NCBI GenBank assembly: GCA_013152075.1
Contig: JAADHD010000070.1
Coordinates: 1 to 9,689 of the forward strand
DNA length: 9,689 nt
From: Verrucomicrobiota bacterium
GTDB taxonomy: Bacteria; Verrucomicrobiota; Verrucomicrobiia; Verrucomicrobiales; DEV007
Reading direction: 5' to 3'
Positions within the stretch are counted from its first letter, which is position 1. Every line of letters starts with the position of its first letter. Positions 1 to 6,280 of the stretch are shown piece after piece. The notes below the pieces were generated by a model. The model searched no databases and was not told the origin of the DNA. It saw only the letters and a list, made by a program, of their open reading frames with translations. The translations under genes were made by a program, and so were the position numbers.

Positions 1-1151
1 GGAGCCGGTGGGGGATCAAAAGCTGTGAGCGGATACAAACGGATCTGATTGTCCGCGCCAGCACTGGCTAACTGGTTGCCGGCCTTGAGATAAACAAGGG
101 CGTTCTGTGCAATGCCAGTGTCGATTTTTTTGCTTTTGGTCGGCGCTGCCAGAGTGCGGAGGCGCAGGGTCTTGTCAGCCGAGGCTGAAATGAGTGAGGC
201 ATTGTCGCTGGTAAAAGCCAGAGCAGTGACGACGGCTGTGTGGTCTTTGACTGTCACTGGTTTGGCTTTCGCATCATTTGCGTTAACGATAGTGATGGAG
301 CCATCGATTCCGCCGGATGCGATCCATTTGCCATCCGCGCTGGCGGCGATGGTTTTAGATTCTGCAGGCAGTGCAACTTCACTTTCCTTTTTGCTCGGTG
401 TCTGAGTCCAAAGTTTGGCGATGCGGAACCCGCCCGAAGCGAGGTCGCCGTTGGGGGCGAAGGCGAGAGTGCTGACAAAATCCTTGTGAGCTGCGCCGCG
501 GGGAGAAAGATTGAGCTCCTTTAACTCGGGATCACTAATAGTACCAATCAAGCGGCCGAGGCGTAAATCATAAAGCTGAATTTCATGTCCGCGACCGACC
601 GCGGCGAAACGTCCGTCGATAGAAAGCGCGGAGGCATAGATAGGCTGAATGCCGGTCAAAGGTGTCCAGGTTTTTGGAGCTTCGACAATCACCTTGGATC
701 CGATCGCACCCTGGTCGATCCACAGTTTCAGCAGAGCGAGCTGTTCGGGAGTCAAATTTTTCGCCTTCGATTTGTTTTTATCCGGCGGCATCGTGGGCTC
801 TTCGGTATGAGCCGATGAAGTGAAGAGCAGGCTGGCATCTCCTTTGCCCGGTTCGATGGATGCGCCGGTGTCGCCACCTTTGATCATCAGCTCGGGCGTT
901 TCCATGTTCAGCTTGGCCTTCGCTTTAGTGGTGTTGTGACAGGCGAGGCAGTTCTTGCGCAGGAAGGGGTAAATCTCCTTGCCAAAATCCACCTTACGGT
1001 CAGCACTGATTTTTGCGATTTTCAGCTGAGCGGAAGCCGTTGATAAACTGGCCGCAGACAACCCAATGGCGATGCCGATGTTTAAGCCGACGCGTGACGT
1101 CATCGATGAAAATAAGGTGTGGCGGGGATGGGTTTGGTGATTCAGGCTCAT
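1..1151 (-). CDS. Cytochrome c (PSCyt1-type) / WD40 repeat protein, 3' end outside window
   Basis: This open frame enters from its start and runs off the window at position 1, so the C-terminus is missing. Numbered from the inner ATG (1103), it has a signal peptide at about 1-25 (TASA then Q). A cytochrome c domain follows at about 37-135, with heme motif CLACH at C52, C55 and H56 (nt 936-950); Met105 in TMPP is a likely sixth heme ligand. From about residue 148 there are WD40-type beta-propeller repeats, for example AHKDFVSTLAFAPNGDLASGG at about 205-225 (split: AHKDFVSTLAF, then APNGDLASGG), with later blades ending SASADKTLRL and SAGADNQIRL. The start is uncertain. ATG at 1151 overlaps the previous gene's stop as ATGA and sits behind a purine-rich GGAAAAAAAGAA, which suggests translational coupling. 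ATG at 1103 gives the neater signal peptide but has no Shine-Dalgarno. I chose 1151 narrowly. Last visible gene of the operon; probably an exported electron-transfer protein with a propeller for protein contacts (inference). Confidence 0.9.
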   Translation of the reverse strand, partial: MSLNHQTHPRHTLFSSMTSRVGLNIGIAIGLSAASLSTASAQLKIAKISADRKVDFGKEIYPFLRKNCLACHNTTKAKAKLNMETPELMIKGGDTGASIEPGKGDASLLFTSSAHTEEPTMPPDKNKSKAKNLTPEQLALLKLWIDQGAIGSKVIVEAPKTWTPLTGIQPIYASALSIDGRFAAVGRGHEIQLYDLRLGRLIGTISDPELKELNLSPRGAAHKDFVSTLAFAPNGDLASGGFRIAKLWTQTPSKKESEVALPAESKTIAASADGKWIASGGIDGSITIVNANDAKAKPVTVKDHTAVVTALAFTSDNASLISASADKTLRLRTLAAPTKSKKIDTGIAQNALVYLKAGNQLASAGADNQIRLYPLTAFDPPPA

Positions 1152-3679
1152 TTCTTTTTTTCCGGTTTGGGAACAGCTTTGACTTCTACAGATATTGGGA
1201 AAGAGAAAGCGGCAAAAGGAAGAGATTTTTCCTTGGCTTTGGTCTCGGCAGCTTTGAACGCTTTTTCAGCAGCCACTTTGAGCTGCTCTGCTTTTTTGAC
1301 TTTGCCATCAGCGGCTTTAGAATTCTTGGTCACCTCATTGAGTTTGGTTTGAGTGTCGGTGACCTTTTTTGTCAGGCTTTTCCGCGCCGCGTCATCAGCT
1401 GCGGAAGTGGCGGCCTTTTTCGCCAGATCCAGTTCTTTTTTGACCGTTCCTATCTGGCTTTTCAGGGTAGCGGCTTCAGTGGAGAATTTTTTACTTAGTT
1501 GAGCCATGCGTTTGCTTTCGGCTTCCGCTTTTTTTGCCGCACCGGGATTGTAATGGTATTTGGCATTGCCTATTCCCTGGAGCACGAACTGGTAAGTTCC
1601 CGGTTCGATTTTAAAATTGCCACTGGGTTTGAAATTGATGACCAACTTACCATCGGTTTTTTTCTCAGGGATGCTGATCTTGGGAGGGGATCGCAACATG
1701 CCAGGAAAGCCATGAACCTCGATGTCGAGATTTCCTTTTCTGAAAGCGGTGTCAGTTACTTTGATGGGGATCTCGAGTTTTTGATTCAACTCCACCTGCC
1801 AGGTTTTATTTTCCACGGGTTCGATGGCTGCTGGCGCGATTTCCTTGTCGGTAACTGAAAGAACAATTTCCTTGTCGAGCCTGGAACGGACTTGATGTGC
1901 GCCGGCAAAGACTCGCTTTCCCCATATGATCGACGCACTGTGCGCGGGATGGCTTGTTGCTTTGCCGTTGATTGTGGCACTGCCAGTAATTTTGATGGCC
2001 CCTGTCCAGGCGGGTGCATCTGCCGAGGCCTTGAGAGTTAGGAATCCCTCGCGGGATTTCCCACTGAGCACCAGGGGTCTAGCAGATACGCCTGCGGGTA
2101 ATCCGGATGCGGTGATGGTGATAGCCCCTTCAAATCCGTCGTTTCTCAGGGCGACGACTCGATAAGCCACAGAGCCATTGCGTCGGAGCAATGGAGCGGC
2201 AGGGTAGGCGTCGTTGTTAATGATTTTGGTGCGCTCGTGTCCGGCGATGAGTTGGAAGTCGTGTTGGGCTTTACGAATGGCGAGTCGATAAAGGTGGGCC
2301 GGACTGCCTCCGGCGCTTTGGTTAACAATGGAGATTTGGTATTCGCCATCTGCGGGGGCTTTGAACTCACAAATGGAATCAAGGCTGTCGACATTCAAGT
2401 CGTTGAATTGGGAGGGGGAGTAAAAACTTTTTGGATCATCGTTTTCAACTACCTTGGTCAGAGTTTCCACGCCTTTGTCGTCCTTACTGATTGTATGGAT
2501 GACGATGTAGGTATCAGTGCTTGATCCAATGCGATCAGAAATAGCTTCGGCCCAATAGCTGTCGTCCTTCTTTGCTGTGAAGCGAAAGGTGTCCGAGTCG
2601 CCGGGATGATCAAATCGTCCCGCGATCTCACAAGGTAATGTGATTTGTTGTTTATCGATTTTCGGATTCTCAATAACAATCGGAGCAGTAGCAAAGCCAA
2701 TGCGAGCCAAATTGGATTTCCCCTGACGGTAAGAAAAGCTCGGAATCAGGGCCTGACGGGGAATGCCTGAGTGAAATTCGGGAGCAATGCCAATGCTAGC
2801 CGGGACTTGGATTTCCGCTTCGAGGGATCCCAGTGTTTTGTCCTTGAGTTTGATGTTTTCGCCGAAGCTGGCGCCGGGAAGGTTGCGGCCATAAATAGTG
2901 AAGCGGCTCTTTTTTCCTGCAGCGCCGGCTGGTGGGAAAATGTAATCAATCTGTGGATCGACCGATGCTCTCAAGCGGTAAAAATACTGTGTGTTGCCAC
3001 GGTAAATCTCATCGGAGACGGCAATGAAATATTCGCCGTCTGCTGGAGCGGTAAAGTCTACGAGCGGATCCTTGCCGAAGTGGCGCCGATTGTTTTCAAG
3101 TTCACGTCCGGCTGCATCGTAAACGGAGATCATTCCGTCGGCATTCGAATCGAGTCTTTCAGCCCACAGCTGAATCAGAATACGTTTCCCCTTTTTGATA
3201 GAAAATTTATACCAGTCGATGCCTTTGTTGTTCATCGTTCCGGTAATGCCGGTTTCAAGTTCCAGTGGCATGGCGGTTTCTTTACTGGAGTGCTTGCCCT
3301 CTTCGAGAATTTCATTGCCTTCCTTGGAAATCACTAGGAAGGGGCGAGCGGTAGAAAGGCCGAAATATCCCAGAGAACGAACTTCATACACACCGGGTTC
3401 GACGTCAGCAGGAACGGTTACTTTAAAACGGTTGGCAATCGGTCGTGGCTTGGGATGGTAGTCGTCAGCAGGGTAGGTCAAAGGTTCCGCTTTGATGCGG
3501 GGGTCAGTGAAGTAGAGGTCACGGATTTCTTCTAGGTCTCTGCCGGTAAGTCCGACGTCAACACTTGTTCCTGCCTTGGCGACGGCGGGGTAAATGGTGA
3601 GCAGATCTGTTTCCGGCAGGAAGGCGTGTAACCTGGTCAGGCTGGCTATGAAGATGATGATGAGGACGGAAATGCGCAT
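1148..3679 (-). CDS. Secreted PPC-domain protein with Ig-like domains and C-terminal coiled coil (paralogue 2)
   Basis: This 843-aa exported protein has a signal peptide at 1-19 (RLHA then F). Its apparent order of domains is: IPT/TIG-like beta domain at about 26-116; first PPC (bacterial pre-peptidase C-terminal) domain at about 143-238, with DWYKF and the DGEYFIAVSD strand; second IPT-like segment from 243 (FPPAG, FTIYGRNLPGAS); second PPC domain at about 345-470 (CEIAGRFDHPGDSDTFRF, DGEYQISI); Ig-like beta domains at about 495-580 and 625-706; a Lys/Ala-rich coiled coil at about 712-820; then a last beta strand (FPISVEVK) and a basic KKK tail. No protease catalytic motif or heme motif is seen, so it is a binding or scaffold protein rather than an enzyme, by inference. 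It starts 5 bp after the stop of its paralogue, with a weak GAAG upstream of ATG, and its stop overlaps the next gene as ATGA. PPC domains are known as non-catalytic beta-jellyroll modules of secreted proteins. Confidence 0.93.
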   Translation of the reverse strand: MRISVLIIIFIASLTRLHAFLPETDLLTIYPAVAKAGTSVDVGLTGRDLEEIRDLYFTDPRIKAEPLTYPADDYHPKPRPIANRFKVTVPADVEPGVYEVRSLGYFGLSTARPFLVISKEGNEILEEGKHSSKETAMPLELETGITGTMNNKGIDWYKFSIKKGKRILIQLWAERLDSNADGMISVYDAAGRELENNRRHFGKDPLVDFTAPADGEYFIAVSDEIYRGNTQYFYRLRASVDPQIDYIFPPAGAAGKKSRFTIYGRNLPGASFGENIKLKDKTLGSLEAEIQVPASIGIAPEFHSGIPRQALIPSFSYRQGKSNLARIGFATAPIVIENPKIDKQQITLPCEIAGRFDHPGDSDTFRFTAKKDDSYWAEAISDRIGSSTDTYIVIHTISKDDKGVETLTKVVENDDPKSFYSPSQFNDLNVDSLDSICEFKAPADGEYQISIVNQSAGGSPAHLYRLAIRKAQHDFQLIAGHERTKIINNDAYPAAPLLRRNGSVAYRVVALRNDGFEGAITITASGLPAGVSARPLVLSGKSREGFLTLKASADAPAWTGAIKITGSATINGKATSHPAHSASIIWGKRVFAGAHQVRSRLDKEIVLSVTDKEIAPAAIEPVENKTWQVELNQKLEIPIKVTDTAFRKGNLDIEVHGFPGMLRSPPKISIPEKKTDGKLVINFKPSGNFKIEPGTYQFVLQGIGNAKYHYNPGAAKKAEAESKRMAQLSKKFSTEAATLKSQIGTVKKELDLAKKAATSAADDAARKSLTKKVTDTQTKLNEVTKNSKAADGKVKKAEQLKVAAEKAFKAAETKAKEKSLPFAAFSFPISVEVKAVPKPEKKK

Positions 3680-3684
3680 GTAGT

Positions 3685-6228
3685 TTACTTCTTTTTTTCA
3701 GGAGGCTTGGGGACAGGTTTGACTTCAACGGAAATCGGAAAGGAGGGGCTGGCGAATTCGGTGCTTTTTTCCTTGGCTTTATCACTCAGGCTTTTAGCGG
3801 TTTTTTCGGCGCTGACTTTAAGTTGCTCCGCTTTTTTTACCCGGGCGTCAGCGGCTACAGATTCTTTTTTGTTAGCGTCGAGTTTGACTTGAGCTTCGCT
3901 GGTTTTTTTGTTCAGGTTTGCCCGAGCGGCATCGTCACTGGCGGCCGCTGCGTTTTTCTTAGCCTGATCGAGGTTTTTCTGCTGTTGGGTGAGCAGCGTT
4001 TTCTGTTTGCCGGCATCAGCGGTGAGTTTTTTCACCAACTCAGCCAGGCGTTTGCTTTCGATTTCGGCTTTGGCGGCGGCTTCCGGGTTGTGTTTGTATT
4101 TGGCGTTGCCGACACCCAGGATGATGAATTGGTAACGTCCCGGTTCAACTTTAAAATTGCCATTTGGTTTGAAATCGATCGTTACTTTGCCGTCGGTTTT
4201 CCCCTCGGCCACGGTGATCTTCGGATTGCCTCTATTCATTCCCGGAAATCCTTCCACTTGCACGGTGATGTTTCCTTTTCGGGTGCCGAAGTCTTTGACC
4301 TTTATCGGGATCTCAAGTTTCTGATTCAGCTCGACGGTCCAGACTTTATTTTCTGCCGGAGCCACTGTGGCGGGTGATGTTTCCTTGTCGGTGACAGAGA
4401 GAACTGTTTCCAAATCGAATCTTGATCGCACACGTCGCGCGTCGGAAAATACGCTTCCCCAAACCAAAGAAGCGTTGCGGGATTCATGAGTGATCGCTTT
4501 ACCATTGATCGTTGCCGTGCCGATGATTTTAATCGGGCCTGCCCAGGCGACAGCGTTGGCGTCGGCTTTGACAACCAAAAATCCGCGGTCGCTTTTGCCA
4601 CTTAAGATCAAAGGCTGAACGGTCACGCCTTTGGGTAAACCGGTAGCAGTGATCGAAATATCACCATCGAACCCGTCTTGTCGTGGGACCAGAACACGGT
4701 AAGCAAGCGATCCTCCACGGCGGACCAGAGGAGCTGCCGGATAACCGTTGCGCCCATCGGCGAGCACACGTTCGGTGGTTGTGATAACCTGAAAGTCATG
4801 TTGGGCGGAGCGAATAGCAAGACGGTATCGATGGGCCAGGCTTCCACCTGCGAGCTGATTGATCAGGGTGATCTGATAGTCTCCGTCTTGATCAGCCTTG
4901 AAGCTGATGCCCGCATCCAAGGTGTCGAGATTGGTGGCGTCTCGATTGTCCACACTGAAAAAGCTTACCGGGTCATCGATCTCAACGACCTTGCTGAGAA
5001 CTTCTTTGCCTTTGTCATCTTTGGTGATTTTTTCGACCATGATGAAAGGATCGGCCATGCTGGTCATCTGGTCACTGATCGTTTCCAGCCAATAGGTGCT
5101 GTCCTTTTTTGCGGTAAAACGAAAAGTGTCGGCATCGCCTGCCTGATCAAAGTGGCCGGCAATTTCGCAAGGAATAGTGACTTTTTGTTTTTCGATTTTA
5201 GGGTTTTCCATCACTACAGGAGCGGAGGCGTAACCGATCAGGGTGGCGTTGGATTTGCCGATGCGATGTTCAAAACCGGGAAGGAGCGCGCGGCGGGGGA
5301 AGTCCGAGTTGAAGGTTCGTGGAGCATCGCTTTTCTGAGGGATCTGGATATCGACTTCCAGAGTGTCGAGCGTTTTGCCGCCAATGGAGATACTATTGCC
5401 AAGACTGGCGCCGGGCAGGTTGCGTCCATAAATAGTGAAGCGTGTTTTAGTGCCGGGTTGACCCGCAGGAGGGAATACAAAATCAATGTGAGGGGCACGA
5501 GAAGCGATCAGGCGATAAAAATGGTTGGCATCGCCGCGGTAGAGAATGTCCGATACCGCGATGTAGTAGTCGCCATCTGACTGAGGAGTGAAATCCACAA
5601 GAGGATCGCGGCCGAAGTGTTCGCGATTGCGTTCGAGCTCATGTCCGTTGGCATCGTAGATGGCCAACATGCCGTCAGCCTTGGAGTCGAGACGTTCAGC
5701 CCACATTTGGATCAACAGGCGCTCGCCTTTTTTGCCGGGGATTTTGTACCAGTCGATTTTACGATTGTCCAGGTTACCCAAAACTCCCGTTTCGATGGCG
5801 AGTGGCATGGCGATGTGCTGTTCGGAATGGTCGCCTTCTTCACGGACTTCGATCGCGTCCTTGGGCAGGATCAGAAAAGGCCGCGCTGTGGAGAGTCCGA
5901 AATATCCAAGCGTGCGGACCTCGTAAGTGCCGGGTGCGACATCGGCGGGGATGGTAATTTTAAAACTGTTTGGTTTCGGCCGTGGTGTTGGGTAATATTC
6001 ATCCGTCGGCAACATTTCCGGGCTCACTTTAATCCGCGTATCGGAAAAGCGCAGGGTGTTTACATCATCCAGATTAGTGCCGGATATGGTGACCTGTTCG
6101 TCTGTGCCTGCTTTGGCGACAGCGGGCTTGATAGTGAGCAGTTCTGCATTCGGCAGCTGAGTATATCCTTTTGAAACGCACAACAATGTGAGCTGCAAAA
6201 TGATCAAAAAATGTAAACCTTTTTTCAT
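3685..6228 (-). CDS. Secreted PPC-domain protein with Ig-like domains and C-terminal coiled coil (paralogue 1)
   Basis: This 847-aa exported protein has a hydrophobic signal at about 1-23 (MKKG start, cleavage probably near GYT-Q). Domains in order: IPT/TIG-like domain at about 30-120 (PAVAKAGTDEQVTISGTNL); PPC domain 1 at about 147-242 (DWYKI, DGDYYIAVSD); IPT-like segment from about 247 (FPPAG, FTIYGRNLPGAS); PPC domain 2 at about 349-474 (CEIAGHFDQAGDADTFRF, DGDYQITLINQ); Ig-like beta domains at about 500-585 and 628-708; Lys/Ala/Gln-rich coiled coil at about 714-826; closing strand FPISVEVK and tail PKPPEKKK. It is colinear with the next gene over its whole length. In the block of residues 81-120, 30 of 40 positions are identical to the paralogue. 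The start ATG has only AAAACCCCCACC upstream and so lacks a Shine-Dalgarno; it lies 52 bp after the DUF1549/1553 gene. No catalytic or heme motif is seen. A scaffold or adhesin role beside the cytochromes is inference. Confidence 0.93.
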   Translation of the reverse strand: MKKGLHFLIILQLTLLCVSKGYTQLPNAELLTIKPAVAKAGTDEQVTISGTNLDDVNTLRFSDTRIKVSPEMLPTDEYYPTPRPKPNSFKITIPADVAPGTYEVRTLGYFGLSTARPFLILPKDAIEVREEGDHSEQHIAMPLAIETGVLGNLDNRKIDWYKIPGKKGERLLIQMWAERLDSKADGMLAIYDANGHELERNREHFGRDPLVDFTPQSDGDYYIAVSDILYRGDANHFYRLIASRAPHIDFVFPPAGQPGTKTRFTIYGRNLPGASLGNSISIGGKTLDTLEVDIQIPQKSDAPRTFNSDFPRRALLPGFEHRIGKSNATLIGYASAPVVMENPKIEKQKVTIPCEIAGHFDQAGDADTFRFTAKKDSTYWLETISDQMTSMADPFIMVEKITKDDKGKEVLSKVVEIDDPVSFFSVDNRDATNLDTLDAGISFKADQDGDYQITLINQLAGGSLAHRYRLAIRSAQHDFQVITTTERVLADGRNGYPAAPLVRRGGSLAYRVLVPRQDGFDGDISITATGLPKGVTVQPLILSGKSDRGFLVVKADANAVAWAGPIKIIGTATINGKAITHESRNASLVWGSVFSDARRVRSRFDLETVLSVTDKETSPATVAPAENKVWTVELNQKLEIPIKVKDFGTRKGNITVQVEGFPGMNRGNPKITVAEGKTDGKVTIDFKPNGNFKVEPGRYQFIILGVGNAKYKHNPEAAAKAEIESKRLAELVKKLTADAGKQKTLLTQQQKNLDQAKKNAAAASDDAARANLNKKTSEAQVKLDANKKESVAADARVKKAEQLKVSAEKTAKSLSDKAKEKSTEFASPSFPISVEVKPVPKPPEKKK

Positions 6229-6258
6229 GGTGGGGGTTTTGAGGCAAGGGGCTGAATG

Positions 6259-6272
6259 AGGCGCTCACGCCT
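6259..6272 (-). other. Small intercistronic hairpin between DUF1549/1553 and PPC genes
   Basis: In the 52-bp gap between these genes, AGGCGTGAGCGCCT (minus strand) can form a 5-bp stem with a 4-nt loop, about 8 nt after the TGA stop. No T-run follows, so it is not a convincing terminator. It may be a minor stability or processing element, or chance. Confidence 0.25.
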
Positions 6273-6280
6273 GATAACAA

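Noticed and set aside
1013..3461. Several plus-strand open frames (for example 1013-1498, 1499-1858, 2771-3337)
   Set aside because: All are antisense to the PPC or cytochrome genes, have odd composition rich in Phe and Gly or Ser, and no recognisable domain.
4678..5580. 300-codon plus-strand open frame antisense to the first PPC gene
   Set aside because: It lies wholly inside a well-supported minus-strand gene with recognisable domains, shows no recognisable protein features and is explained as a shadow frame.
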